A DNA stretch of 64,000 bases from Rhizobium acidisoli (GTDB taxonomy: Bacteria; Pseudomonadota; Alphaproteobacteria; Rhizobiales; Rhizobiaceae), in contig NZ_CP034999.1 of assembly GCF_002531755.2 (NCBI RefSeq), forward strand, positions 62,001 to 126,000, given 5' to 3'. Positions 27,143 through 36,405 of the stretch are shown in pieces (within the stretch, counting starts at the first letter, position 1; every line of letters begins with the position of its first letter). The position numbers and the translations under genes were made by a program. Below the pieces are notes generated by a model, which worked only from the letters and a program-made list of their open reading frames with translations, searched no databases and was not told where the DNA came from.

Positions 27143-28111
27143 ATGGCTATGGATCTAGATCCCTCTTCGCCGACATTCAGAGGTAACGCCGGCAACGCTG
27201 CGTCAGGCCGCGGCGGACCGGTCTTGCGTATCACGCGCGCCGGGCGCAGCTCCATTCTGCCGTTGACGGCGGAGCGGCAGGTGGTCGGCGGCAGCGCCGA
27301 TTGCGACCTGATCATCCTCGGCGCCAAACCGGAACCCGTCTTTGCCATTAGTCTGCAGCGCTCCCGCGGCTCCGACGCGGTGTCGTTGACCGCGCTGCGG
27401 GATGACGTGGTGATCGATGGTCATTCCATCCCGCGTGATCGAACGATGAGCCTTACAAAGAGGCAGACCATCTCCTTCGACGGCACGGCCTGCGAACTCG
27501 AAGGTCTCGGCGCCGGGCGCGGGCGGTTCGCGCCACGCCGGATTGCGGCTGCCGGCCTTCTCGGGCTGGCGGCGATGCTTTTGCTGGTCGGCCTTTACAA
27601 CAGCGATGCGCCGGCTCACGAAGGCCCGCCCGTCAGGGTTTCCGCCGCACCCGAACCGGCGCCGTCATCGGCGGCGATCGCTGCCGAAATCCGCCAGGCC
27701 ATTCGTATGGCTCAGATTCCCCAAGATCTGAGCATCGTCGCCACCGCCGACGAAATTCGCATCGGCGAAGGATCGCGGCCTCTCGGCCTGCCCGACAAGA
27801 CCAAGATGCGTAGCATCATCGCCTCGATGAGCCGGCGCGGTTCCGTTTCCATCGTCGATCTCACCGCCCTCTCTTCCGGTCTCGACGGCTTCGTCGCCGC
27901 CGCCGGCTATACGCCCGTCAGGTTCATCATCGGCTCCGACGGCCGCCGCTACGAGGAAGGCGATGTCGTTGCGAGCGGCTGGCGGATCAAGGAGATCGGC
28001 AACGACCAGATGATCGTTTCCCGCGACAGTGAGGACGATACGGTCAATTTCGTCTCCGCCGGCAATGCCGAACCGAAGCTCGCCGAAATTTCCAGCAGCG
28101 AACAAGAATAG
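27143..28111 (+). CDS. sctD: Type III secretion inner-ring protein SctD (FHA domain)
   Basis: 322 residues. N-terminal FHA-like domain (about 24-125, VVGGSADCDLIILG then VVIDG), one transmembrane helix at about 134-152 (AAAGLLGLAAMLLLVGLY), then periplasmic ring-building motifs (about 180-305). This is the YscD/PrgH layout of the outer inner-membrane ring. Follows the needle gene and precedes sctV by 23 bp. Confidence 0.8.
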   Translation: MAMDLDPSSPTFRGNAGNAASGRGGPVLRITRAGRSSILPLTAERQVVGGSADCDLIILGAKPEPVFAISLQRSRGSDAVSLTALRDDVVIDGHSIPRDRTMSLTKRQTISFDGTACELEGLGAGRGRFAPRRIAAAGLLGLAAMLLLVGLYNSDAPAHEGPPVRVSAAPEPAPSSAAIAAEIRQAIRMAQIPQDLSIVATADEIRIGEGSRPLGLPDKTKMRSIIASMSRRGSVSIVDLTALSSGLDGFVAAAGYTPVRFIIGSDGRRYEEGDVVASGWRIKEIGNDQMIVSRDSEDDTVNFVSAGNAEPKLAEISSSEQE

Positions 28112-28134
28112 GCGATGGCGTCGGAAGCCGGATC

Positions 28135-30069
28135 ATGAAGGTAAGGTCATCCGCCATCGCCATGCTTGCGCGGCGCACCGATATGCTGCTTGCGGTGTTT
28201 TGCGCCTCCGTCGTGACGATGATGGTGCTGCCGCTTCCGACAATCGTTCTGGACGTGCTGATCGCCTTCAATCTCTCCTTCGCTTTCGTGGTGCTGATCA
28301 CCACGACCTATCTGAAGAGCGTGCTTGAAATCTCGACCTTTCCCGCGGTCATTCTGATCGGCACGCTGTTCCGCCTGGCCTTGACGATTTCCTCGACGCG
28401 GCTCGTGCTGGCGGATGCCGATGCCGGCGAGATCATCATGGCCTTCGGCGATTTCGTCGTTGCGGGAAATGTCGTCGTCGGGCTGATCATTTTCCTGATC
28501 GTGGCGCTGGTGCAGTTCATCGTGGTGACGAAGGGCGCCGAGCGCATCGCCGAGGTCGGCGCGCGTTTCACGCTCGATGCCATGCCGGGCAAGCAGCTCG
28601 CCATCGACAGCGACCTGCGCAACGGCCATATCACCACGGAAGCTGCGCAAAAGCGCCGGTCGCGTCTCGAACAGGAGAGCCAGTTCTTCGGCGCGATGGA
28701 CGGCGCCATGCGCTTCGTCAAGGGCGATGCGGTCGCAGGATTGGTGATCGTCGCCGTCAATCTCATAGGCGGCCTGGCGATCGGTATCTTCCAGAAGGGG
28801 CTGAGCTTCGCCGAGGCTGCCCATCTCTATACGCTGCTGTCGATCGGCGACGGTCTGGTGTCGCAGATTCCGTCGATTCTGATGGCAGTCTCGGCCGGTA
28901 TCGTCGTGACCCGCGTGTCCGATGACGGCAACGGCAGTCTCGGCAGCGATATCGGCCGCGAACTCTTCCGGGAGCCCCGCGCATTGGCGATTGCGGCGGC
29001 GCTGGCGATCTGCGCGGGCTTCGTCCCGGGATTTCCCACAGGCGTGCTCGCCGCGATCGGCCTGTGTCTGGCGGGCCTAGCCTTCATGGTGCATCGCCGG
29101 CGCGCGGGCCCGGCCGCAGCCGGATCGGCGAATGCCGTGGAAAGCGCCAATTCCTATCCGCTCGACAGGGCGAAATATGGCGATCCCGTCATCGCCACCG
29201 TCGCGCTGGAAACGCTAGCGCGGCTTGAGGCGATGCGGCTCGGCGAAATGCTGGACGGGCGGATTCGCCTGGCGGCGCGCGCCGCCGGCGTCTCCGTGAC
29301 AGTGCCGACGTTCAACGCCGATCCCCGCATGGCCGAGGATCTGATCCATCTTCAGGTCGAAAATGTGCCCGCCGGCCTCGTCAACTGCGGTCCTGAACGG
29401 ACGGCCGAACAGATTGCCGACGACATCGTGCGCATCGTCCGCCGCCATATCGGCGCCCTGTTCAGCGTCGACGACGCGGCACAATGGCTGGGGAGCCTCG
29501 AACCGCGTCTCGGCAAACTGGCGATCGACGTCGCCACCCAGGTGCCGCTGATGCTGACGGTCGCGGTCGTCAGGCGCCTGCTGGATTCCGGCGTGACGCT
29601 TTCCCAGCCGCGCGGACTGCTGGAAGTGATGCTGCAGGCCGGCACCGATCACGCGCCGGATGCCGTGGCCGAAATGGCGCGCGCCGCGCTGGTCAAGCAG
29701 ATCGCCTTCGGGCTTCTCGACCGGCGCGGATTGCTGCCGGCGCTGGTGCTTCCGGCCGAATGGGACCACTTCATCCGGTCCTATGATGCCGCTGGAGCGA
29801 CCGAGAAGATCGAGATAGCCGAAAGACTGCGCCTGCTGGCCGAGAAAGCCAGGCAGGCTCTCGAGGACACCAACGAGCGGGGTTACGATCCCGTCATCAT
29901 CGTGCCGGGCGAATGGCGCCTGCTCACCCAGACGCTGATGATCCACCACAACTGCCGCATTCCGGTGCTGGCGGCGGCGGAGATCGACAGGGATATAACG
30001 ATCGAAACCGTCGGAGAGATCGGGCAAATCCGGAACGCTGCCGGCTCCAAACAGAGGCCAGGCTCATAG
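28135..30069 (+). CDS. sctV: Type III secretion export gate SctV (FHIPEP family)
   Basis: 644 residues. N-terminal membrane half with about eight helices and the conserved family signature around FPAVILIGTLFRLALTISST and KGAERIAEVGARFTLDAMPG with KQLAID, then a cytoplasmic nonameric-ring domain (about 340-640) that binds chaperone-substrate pairs (YGDPVIATVALE, then PVLAAAEID). Slightly shorter than the usual ~690 residues but all regions are recognisable. Selects and passes substrates during secretion. Confidence 0.93.
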   Translation: MKVRSSAIAMLARRTDMLLAVFCASVVTMMVLPLPTIVLDVLIAFNLSFAFVVLITTTYLKSVLEISTFPAVILIGTLFRLALTISSTRLVLADADAGEIIMAFGDFVVAGNVVVGLIIFLIVALVQFIVVTKGAERIAEVGARFTLDAMPGKQLAIDSDLRNGHITTEAAQKRRSRLEQESQFFGAMDGAMRFVKGDAVAGLVIVAVNLIGGLAIGIFQKGLSFAEAAHLYTLLSIGDGLVSQIPSILMAVSAGIVVTRVSDDGNGSLGSDIGRELFREPRALAIAAALAICAGFVPGFPTGVLAAIGLCLAGLAFMVHRRRAGPAAAGSANAVESANSYPLDRAKYGDPVIATVALETLARLEAMRLGEMLDGRIRLAARAAGVSVTVPTFNADPRMAEDLIHLQVENVPAGLVNCGPERTAEQIADDIVRIVRRHIGALFSVDDAAQWLGSLEPRLGKLAIDVATQVPLMLTVAVVRRLLDSGVTLSQPRGLLEVMLQAGTDHAPDAVAEMARAALVKQIAFGLLDRRGLLPALVLPAEWDHFIRSYDAAGATEKIEIAERLRLLAEKARQALEDTNERGYDPVIIVPGEWRLLTQTLMIHHNCRIPVLAAAEIDRDITIETVGEIGQIRNAAGSKQRPGS

Positions 30070-30270
30070 AGCAGGTGAAGTAGACGAGACCAACTGGGGT
30101 GAATGCAATGTGTGGCGTAGATGGACAAAGGCCCATAGACTTCGACAGAACCTCCCGTTTCGACCTTGAGTCCGGTTGCCTTGGCGGCAGCAATAGGGCC
30201 GACACGGGATTTCACCGCCATCCGAACCCGCAAGGTTTCGCCCTTCGAAGATTTCTCCGGCAACCCGCCG

Positions 30271-30861
30271 ATGCTGACTTCCTATGTGCCGAAGTCGCGG
30301 GAAACGTCGGAAAACGGCACTGAGTCCGATCCCAAGGATGTGCTGCGCAAGCACATCAACTGGCAGTCAGACTCCAAGAAGGTGGATCCATCCGACGAGA
30401 AACAGGCCACGACGGAAAAGCCGCACCTCTCGAAAGAGGGCAGCGTCATCGTGGTCAATGAGCCGATCGTCGTGGATGGAGGCGTGTTCGACGGCAAGGG
30501 GGCGACCTATACGGCCTCGTCCAAGCTCGGCGATGGCGGCCAGTCCGAAACCCAATCGCCGCTGTTCATTTTCAAGAACGGCGCGACGCTCAAGAATGTC
30601 AATCTCGGCGAGAATGGCACCGACGGCATTCACGTCTATGGCGGCCCGACGCTCGAAAACGTCAATTGGCAGAATGTCGGCGAGGATGCGCTGACGGTAA
30701 AAAGCGCCGGCGACGTCACCATCGATGGCGGGGCGTTCTCCAACGGCAGCAACGTCTTCCGCACCGACAGCTCGCTTGCCGGCGCGACGTTCCTGTCCGA
30801 GATCACGCTGGACGATGTGAAGAATTGTACGCGTGTGGGTGACAATCAATCGGGCGTTTGA
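30271..30861 (+). CDS. PL3-family pectate lyase-like protein, probable type III-associated
   Basis: 196 residues from the ATG at 30271 (a TTG at 30166 is in frame). Residues ~55-175 match polysaccharide lyase family 3: VNEPIVVDGGVFDGKGATYT, LFIFKNGATLKNVNLGENGT, DGIHVYGGPTLENVNWQNVG and EDALTVK. After that the family's DKVFQ segment, thought to hold the catalytic Lys, reads SNVFR, and the following Arg-Ser-Cys-Gly region is missing, so the protein is short and probably inactive as a lyase. HrpW effectors of plant pathogens carry similar domains. Sits between sctV and sctU, convergent with sctU. Confidence 0.75.
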   Translation: MLTSYVPKSRETSENGTESDPKDVLRKHINWQSDSKKVDPSDEKQATTEKPHLSKEGSVIVVNEPIVVDGGVFDGKGATYTASSKLGDGGQSETQSPLFIFKNGATLKNVNLGENGTDGIHVYGGPTLENVNWQNVGEDALTVKSAGDVTIDGGAFSNGSNVFRTDSSLAGATFLSEITLDDVKNCTRVGDNQSGV

Positions 30862-30895
30862 GACGCCCGACGACTGGAATCGCAAATTGAGACCA

Positions 30896-30923
30896 AGCGG
30901 GCGCCTTAGGCTCCCGCTTTTTC
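30896..30923 (+). terminator. Rho-independent terminator
   Basis: Stem AGCGGG-C-GCC / GGC-T-CCCGCT around a TTA loop, followed by TTTTT. It ends the pectate lyase-like transcript 35 bp after its stop and overlaps the 3' end of sctU on the other strand, so it may act in both directions. Confidence 0.75.
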
Positions 30924-31719
30924 ATTGCCGGCCAGGCCCTTGTCTGCGCGGCGAGCTGCTACGCATTTCCGCGCCGATCTGCCGGCGCGCCGATTTCAGC
31001 TTCGGGTCGCCCTGAGTATCCTTGTATTCGCGCCGCGCCTCCGTCCTGGTCATCCGGTGTTCGTGCCTGAACAGCGCGCGCGAAATGCGAATATCGAAAA
31101 ACGCCGCCGCTACCATGATGCCGGCGGCAATGACGAGGATCGAGCCGAGGAGATGGGCTGCCGCGGAGAGCGTGCATGCTTCTCTGCAAAGAGGCGACCA
31201 GAAGATGCTGTTGAGAAAATAGAGGATCGCACCGCCGCCGGCCGCCGCGAGCAGGACAAACTTGACGAGCCCCTTGACGAACTCAGCGATGCTCGCGAGC
31301 GAAAAAAGCCTCTTGATGCCCTCGAACGGATTGAGCCGGTTAAAATCGAAGCTCATATGTTTGAACGATACGGGAAACCCCTGCCCGTCGAGGATCGCGA
31401 CCAGGATGGTTGCGGCAAGACCCATGGCAAGCGGCAGCCAGATGAGATCGAGCAGCGCCACGCCGGTTTCGCTCAAGCCGACAGTGACGGCGTCGAAGGG
31501 GTCGGCCCGCGCGGCGGAGTGTAGGCCGGCATCGAAACTGCGGGTGAAATCCTCGAGGATATCAGGCAAGCCCCAGGTGACGTAGACGGCGATGGCCAGG
31601 ACGGAGATCGCAACCGGGATTTCCTTCGAGCGGGGAACCTGGCCCTCGCGCCGAAGACGATCGAGCTTCACCCGGCTCGGCGGCATGGTTTTTTCCTCGG
31701 TATCGTCATTTTTGGCCAT
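30922..31719 (-). CDS. sctU: Type III secretion switch protein SctU, C-terminally truncated
   Basis: 265 residues; SctU proteins are usually about 350. The N-terminus (PPSRVKLDRLRREGQVPRSK) and four membrane helices (about 30-215) are normal, and the linker (TRTEARREYKDTQGDPKLKS) is kept. The reading then ends with RSSSPRRQGPGRQ, before the NPTH autocleavage motif and the whole C-terminal domain that switches substrate class. I found no NPTH in the next ~80 bp in any frame. Substrate switching should fail unless supplied elsewhere. Overlaps sctT by 14 bp. Confidence 0.85.
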   Translation of the reverse strand: MAKNDDTEEKTMPPSRVKLDRLRREGQVPRSKEIPVAISVLAIAVYVTWGLPDILEDFTRSFDAGLHSAARADPFDAVTVGLSETGVALLDLIWLPLAMGLAATILVAILDGQGFPVSFKHMSFDFNRLNPFEGIKRLFSLASIAEFVKGLVKFVLLAAAGGGAILYFLNSIFWSPLCREACTLSAAAHLLGSILVIAAGIMVAAAFFDIRISRALFRHEHRMTRTEARREYKDTQGDPKLKSARRQIGAEMRSSSPRRQGPGRQ

Positions 31720-32515
31720 CGGTCACCTCCAGCATGGCTTTGACCTCGTTGAATCCATCGATCCAGAGATCGTGGAAATAGCTGGAGATGAAGGCCGTGT
31801 AGATCACGAGGATGACCATGACCGCGAAGTTCTTGATGGCCGGCAGGCTGTCGTTCAGCGGGAATTGTTTGGACGAGCGGCCGACGAAGGCCAGCGATAA
31901 TTCAAGCGCGCAGGTGACGATCATGAACGGGGCGGCGAGTAACCCGGCCGCTTTGAACAGCCGGCCGAAAACACCTGATATCATGTCGAGCGGATCGTCG
32001 GGGATAGTGGGCATGAGCTTGAAGAGCGGCCAGAGCTCGAACGACTTGTAGAAGATCGCGACCAGATCGATGATACCGCCGGCGCTGACGAAAATCACCA
32101 GGGCGATCGACATCATCAGCGAGCCGAGCGGCGCGGTTTCCAGCGCGTTGATCTGGTCGAAGAGATTGGCGGCATTGGCGCCGCGATAGACATCGGTCAT
32201 ATCGCCCGCCGCCTGGGCCGCCCAGAAGGGAATGCCGAGCCCCATGCCGATCAGCGCCCCGAAGCAAAGCTCCTTCATCGAAAGGGCGGCCAGATCGAAC
32301 CAGGACGTATCTCCGAGAGCCAGCACCGAATAGGCGAAGGCGACGGAGGGCGCCGAAAGGCCGATTGCCAGGCCGAAACGCAGAATGCCGACGATGCTGA
32401 ACAGCGAGAAGATCGGGAAGATCAGCAGGATCCCGAGCGCACGGGCGGCGCCGAGCATGGCTGCGGCCGGTGCCGCGACCTCGATGCCGACGAGCGGAAG
32501 ATGATCCGGCCCCAT
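31706..32515 (-). CDS. sctT: Type III secretion export apparatus protein SctT
   Basis: 269 residues with about six to eight hydrophobic helices, typical SctT/FliR length. Recognisable features are RALGILLIFPIFS near the N-terminus, the QAAGDMTDVYRGANAANLFD loop and a C-terminal FISSYFHDLWIDGF. Part of the SctRST export gate core. Follows sctS by 10 bp. Confidence 0.9.
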   Translation of the reverse strand: MGPDHLPLVGIEVAAPAAAMLGAARALGILLIFPIFSLFSIVGILRFGLAIGLSAPSVAFAYSVLALGDTSWFDLAALSMKELCFGALIGMGLGIPFWAAQAAGDMTDVYRGANAANLFDQINALETAPLGSLMMSIALVIFVSAGGIIDLVAIFYKSFELWPLFKLMPTIPDDPLDMISGVFGRLFKAAGLLAAPFMIVTCALELSLAFVGRSSKQFPLNDSLPAIKNFAVMVILVIYTAFISSYFHDLWIDGFNEVKAMLEVTDGQK

Positions 32516-32525
32516 CCGCCTTGCC

Positions 32526-32795
32526 TCACTGAACCATGGTCGGGAAGTCGTTGAGGATATGAACGGAATGTTCGATCAGCGGCGTTGCCAGCACCCGACC
32601 GAACAGCAGCAGGGTGATGGAGATCACGAAAATCTTGACGATCTGCGCGATGGTCTGCTCCTGGATCTGCGTTGCCGCCTGGAAAATGGCGATGATCAGC
32701 CCGAGAAGCGCGGCCAGGCCCAGAATGGGGCCGGCCAAGGCGAAGGTCGCCATGACGGACATGCCGATTTCGGCTGCGACCTGGTCTTCACCCAT
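32526..32795 (-). CDS. sctS: Type III secretion export apparatus protein SctS
   Basis: 89 residues from the ATG at 32795, preceded by GAAAGG; a longer start 69 bp upstream would overlap the sctR end and exceed the family length (about 88). Two membrane hairpin helices: MATFALAGPILGLAALLG and VISITLLLFGRVLATPL, with the conserved QIQEQT loop. Member of the SctRST gate. Confidence 0.9.
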   Translation of the reverse strand: MGEDQVAAEIGMSVMATFALAGPILGLAALLGLIIAIFQAATQIQEQTIAQIVKIFVISITLLLFGRVLATPLIEHSVHILNDFPTMVQ

Positions 32796-32860
32796 GACGG
32801 CAGGCCTTTCGCGTGGGCGCGGCAGACACCCGATCCAGGGCTTTCGTGAAGGGGCGATGC

Positions 32861-33514
32861 TCACTGCGCATAGGACAGCACGAGACCTTCCAGCAATCGC
32901 CGCCAGCCGTCGATCGAGACGAACAGCAGCAGCTTCAGCGGTGTCGACACCACGGTCGGGGACATCATCTGCATGCCGAGCGCCACCAGAATGGCGGAAA
33001 CGGCAAAGTCGATCATCAGAAAGGGCAGATAGATCAGAAATCCGATTTCGAAGGCCCGCGTCAGTTCCGAAACGAGGAAGCTCGGCGTCAGCACGGTGAT
33101 GTCATCGGAGGCAATGGGGGTTGTCGGCGCGTTTGCCCAGATCTTCTGCGACGCTTGGACGAAAAAGTCGCGCACCTCGGCGTCGGAAAATTTCAGCATG
33201 AAATCCTTCAGCGGTGCCGCCACCTTGATCATGCCGTCCACCATGCCACTGACCGTGCCGAAATCGCCGCTATGGGCGAGCAGCAATTGCCAGCTGTTTT
33301 GCAGCACCGGGTTCATCACGAAGGCCGAGAGCACGATGGTAATCGCAAAGACCAGGAGATTCGGCGGCGTCTGTTGGATGCCGACCGCATTACGCACAAT
33401 CAGCAGGACGACCGAAATCTTGGTGAAGGAGGTCGCGATCACGGCAATAACCGGCAGCATCGAGATCGCCGCCATCGCCACGAGGCTCTGGGCAAGAGGA
33501 AAGCTCTGTTCCAT
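32861..33514 (-). CDS. sctR: Type III secretion export apparatus protein SctR
   Basis: 217 residues of the FliP/SctR family: VIATSFTKISVVLLIVRNA with GIQQTPPN near the N-terminus, then a periplasmic part and FEIGFLIYLPFLMIDFAVS followed by MSPTVVSTPLK at the C-terminus. Length and motifs are normal. Overlaps sctQ by 1 bp. Confidence 0.93.
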   Translation of the reverse strand: MEQSFPLAQSLVAMAAISMLPVIAVIATSFTKISVVLLIVRNAVGIQQTPPNLLVFAITIVLSAFVMNPVLQNSWQLLLAHSGDFGTVSGMVDGMIKVAAPLKDFMLKFSDAEVRDFFVQASQKIWANAPTTPIASDDITVLTPSFLVSELTRAFEIGFLIYLPFLMIDFAVSAILVALGMQMMSPTVVSTPLKLLLFVSIDGWRRLLEGLVLSYAQ

Positions 33515-34533
33515 CAGTCGTGCAGCGCCGTGACGCGAACGGCGCTCAATCCATCCACGGAGATGATTTCGCCCCGTCCGATAACGCGGCCTTGGGCGAT
33601 GATATCGACGGCGTCCGACAATGGCCTGTCGAGGTTGAACACATAACCCTCGCCGATCATTTCGAGTGTACGCAGCGGCAACTCCAGCCGTCCCGCATCG
33701 AAGACCAGCTTGATCGGGATGCTGTCGACAGGCGACGAACGCGGCTCGCCCTGCAATTCCTGATCGACGGTTTCATTTGTCATGAAATGCCTCATTGGTC
33801 CGGTTGGCGTCGACAGGAGTGGTCCGGTGAGGACCGCGCCTTTGTCCGATCGCATGCAGATTGCAAGGTAACGTTCACCCGTGATCGCGACCACGGTCTC
33901 CGGTGCCCCGCCATCGATGACGATGCCGTCCCCCAACCGCAGGGATTTGATTTCACTGACCGACAGCACGGCATAACCGCGCCGGATGCTGACCGCCGTC
34001 GTCAGGACATTGAGCGTGCGGCGCGGCAGGCGGCTTGCCCAGCCGACCAGGCCGGCAAGGGCGGTTTCATCGAAGCGGCCGCTCAAGGGCAGGCTCATGC
34101 CGTTCCAGCCGATGTCGAAGCCGAAATTGCCGCTGACATCCGGCTGCGTCTCGGCGCCGATCTGCAGCAGCGACAGGCTCATGCTGATCCTATTCTCGAT
34201 TGCCTCGAAAGCCTCGGCGAACAGGTGTTCGACCACGGCCGCCTTTTCAGACGGCGACAGTTTTTCCCATAGGAGCAGCGGTTCCAGTCTTTCCGCCAGC
34301 AGTCGCAATGCGCCGGCCGACGCAATCAGCATCTGCTCCCGTTCACCGACGCGGCAGAGAATGCCGACCGGATCGGTGGTCCGCGCGGCTGCTATATCGG
34401 GGGCCAGCGGGCGAACGGAAAGCGTCTGCTCCCGGACCGGAATTTGCCAGGCGGCGCGCATCATCGTGCCCGAACGGGAAAAGAAGTTCCCGGCCATCGA
34501 TGCGTGGGGCCATGCGGGCGCGGCGACATTCAT
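33514..34533 (-). CDS. sctQ: Type III secretion C-ring protein SctQ
   Basis: 339 residues. A variable N-terminal region and a C-terminal SpoA-type surface presentation domain (about 265-335: IPIKLVFDAGRLELPLRTLE, then GRGEIISVDGLSAVRVTAL). It forms the cytoplasmic sorting platform with SctK and SctL. Overlaps sctN by 4 bp and sctR by 1 bp. Confidence 0.88.
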   Translation of the reverse strand: MNVAAPAWPHASMAGNFFSRSGTMMRAAWQIPVREQTLSVRPLAPDIAAARTTDPVGILCRVGEREQMLIASAGALRLLAERLEPLLLWEKLSPSEKAAVVEHLFAEAFEAIENRISMSLSLLQIGAETQPDVSGNFGFDIGWNGMSLPLSGRFDETALAGLVGWASRLPRRTLNVLTTAVSIRRGYAVLSVSEIKSLRLGDGIVIDGGAPETVVAITGERYLAICMRSDKGAVLTGPLLSTPTGPMRHFMTNETVDQELQGEPRSSPVDSIPIKLVFDAGRLELPLRTLEMIGEGYVFNLDRPLSDAVDIIAQGRVIGRGEIISVDGLSAVRVTALHD

Positions 34534-35849
34534 CGGACAAGCTCATCGAGGGCTTCGACGATCGCGCCGAACGGCTGCGGCTTGCCCTGGCCGTCAAACA
34601 GGAAGCGCTGGATGAGGCCGTGTTTGGCGACGGCCTCGTCAACGGCGGCATCGCGCCCCTGGCGATATTCGCCGACGCGGATCAGCAGTTCCACTTCGTC
34701 ATAGAGGGCAAGCAGGGCGCGCAGCCTGTCGGCTGCCTGGCGATGGCTCTCGCTCACCACCGCGCTCATCGTCCGGCTTCTGCTGGCCAGAACATCGATC
34801 GCCGGAAAATTGCCCGCCCTGGCAATCTTGTCGGAGAGCACGATATGGCCGTCCAGCAGCGACCTGGTTTCTTCGGCAATCGGATCGTCCTGCTCTTCGC
34901 CTTCGACGAGGACCGTATAGAAAGCCGTCATCGTGCCGTTTGCGCTGTTGCCGGCGCGCTCGAAGATCTGCGGCAAGACGGCGAAAACGGAAGGCGGAAA
35001 GCCGCGCCGCACCGGCGGTTCGCCGGCAGCAAGCCCGACTTCGCGCAAGGCGCGGGCCATGCGGGTGACGCTGTCGATGACGAGCAGCACATGTTTTCCC
35101 TGCTCGCGAAAATATTCGGCGATCGCCGTTGCTGTCATCACCGCCTTGAACCGCTCCAGCGCCGGGCGATCGGATGTGGCGACAACCAGCGCCACATTCG
35201 ACGGAACGCCTTCCGGCATGTTGCCGGCAACGAATTCGCCGACCTCGCGTCCGCGTTCGCCCACCAGGGCGCAGACGATCACATCGGCCTTGCTGTTGGC
35301 GACGATCTGGGACACCAGCGTCGACTTGCCGGCGCCGGGCGCGCCGAAAATACCGATGCGTTGGCCCTGGCCGCAGGTCAGCAATCCGTCCAGGGCAGCA
35401 ATTCCCGAGGTAAACGGCTGGCGGATGGGGCGGCGCGACAGAGGATCGACCGGCTGGCCATAGAGCGGCTGCAGGAAGCGCGCGTCCTCGCCGCCGGGAT
35501 TGGCGGAGGGACGCAGGACATTACCGTGTGCGTCGACGATCGCGCCGAGTATGAAACTGCCGACGGAGACCGCCGGTTCCCGGCCGGTCGGGACGATTTC
35601 CGTGCGCTGGGAGATGCCGCGGGTTTCGCCGTGAAGCGAGAGAAGCGCCGTCTCGCCGTCGATGCCGACGACATCGGCAAGGCCGATGCGACCCCTGCCC
35701 GGCTCATGCAGTTCACAAAGCTCGCCGATCCTGACCGAGGGGATGAGCGCCCGCACCAGCAGGCCCGACACACTCTTTACGCGGCCGCTCTGCCGCCGCA
35801 CGTCCGTTTGTTCGAGTGTCCGCTCCATCCGAAGCAACGCGTCAACCAT
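34530..35849 (-). CDS. sctN: Type III secretion ATPase SctN
   Basis: 439 residues. F1-type ATPase with Walker A GAPGAGKST (about 174), ERGREVGEF, Walker B VLLVIDSVTR and the PPVRRGFPPSVFA/RAGN loop specific to type III and flagellar ATPases. It unfolds and strips chaperones from substrates. Overlaps sctL by 8 bp. Intact. Confidence 0.95.
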   Translation of the reverse strand: MVDALLRMERTLEQTDVRRQSGRVKSVSGLLVRALIPSVRIGELCELHEPGRGRIGLADVVGIDGETALLSLHGETRGISQRTEIVPTGREPAVSVGSFILGAIVDAHGNVLRPSANPGGEDARFLQPLYGQPVDPLSRRPIRQPFTSGIAALDGLLTCGQGQRIGIFGAPGAGKSTLVSQIVANSKADVIVCALVGERGREVGEFVAGNMPEGVPSNVALVVATSDRPALERFKAVMTATAIAEYFREQGKHVLLVIDSVTRMARALREVGLAAGEPPVRRGFPPSVFAVLPQIFERAGNSANGTMTAFYTVLVEGEEQDDPIAEETRSLLDGHIVLSDKIARAGNFPAIDVLASRSRTMSAVVSESHRQAADRLRALLALYDEVELLIRVGEYRQGRDAAVDEAVAKHGLIQRFLFDGQGKPQPFGAIVEALDELVR

Positions 35850-36405
35850 GGACGAGGGCCTCGGTCACGGTGGCGAGCTGTTCTTTCAAGCCGATCTGGC
35901 TTCGTCCCGCCAACGTCTCCAAAGTAATCTCGCCGGCAGACATCAGCGGATCCATTTCGATGGTGATGCGATGATCGATGTCCGCAATTGCCCGGGCGAT
36001 CATGGCGGCATCGTCGGGGGCGACATGCAGGACGATCTCCTGCGCCTCAGCGGTCTGGGATATGGCGTGGCGGACTAATCGCCTCGTGCGTTCGTCGGCC
36101 TCCATCGATCCGAGGATCAGTCCGACCGATTTCAGAACCACCGCCTCGACCCAGCTGTCGAGATTGGCAATTTCCTGTTCGGCTTTTCCGAGCGAGGCGG
36201 CAAGCCGTGCGGCGGCATCGCGAACGCCCTGTTCGAACCCGTCGCGATAGCCGTTTTGGGCGGCCTGCTCGCTAGCGGCTGCAAGTGTGGCCTGAGATTG
36301 GGCGGCGTCCCGGTGGGCAGCCTCCAGGATTTGCGCCGCCTCTGTGATCTGGCCGAAACTCTCCGCCGGAATGATGCGGTCGTGGCGTGCAAATCCCGAG
36401 CTCAT
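35842..36405 (-). CDS. sctL: Type III secretion stator SctL (NolV-like)
   Basis: 187 residues; a long Ala-rich helical segment (about 20-90) followed by a FliH/YscL-type C-terminal region (DSWVEAVVLKSVGLILGSM, EIVLHVAPDDA, DPLMSAGEITLET). It tethers and regulates the SctN ATPase. Overlaps sctK by 4 bp and sctN by 8 bp. Confidence 0.82.
   Translation of the reverse strand: MSSGFARHDRIIPAESFGQITEAAQILEAAHRDAAQSQATLAAASEQAAQNGYRDGFEQGVRDAAARLAASLGKAEQEIANLDSWVEAVVLKSVGLILGSMEADERTRRLVRHAISQTAEAQEIVLHVAPDDAAMIARAIADIDHRITIEMDPLMSAGEITLETLAGRSQIGLKEQLATVTEALVHG

Noticed and set aside
29215..30027. Long open frame on the minus strand inside sctV (270 codons)
   Set aside because: Antisense of a well-supported membrane protein gene; GC-rich codon bias creates such frames and it has no recognisable product.
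30166..30270. Extended N-terminus of the pectate lyase-like gene from TTG at 30166
   Set aside because: No ribosome site for either start is strong; ATG at 30271 was preferred, but the longer form cannot be excluded.
33520..35927. Long plus-strand frames opposite sctQ and sctN
   Set aside because: They lie wholly over strong minus-strand type III genes and show compositional, not coding, sequence.
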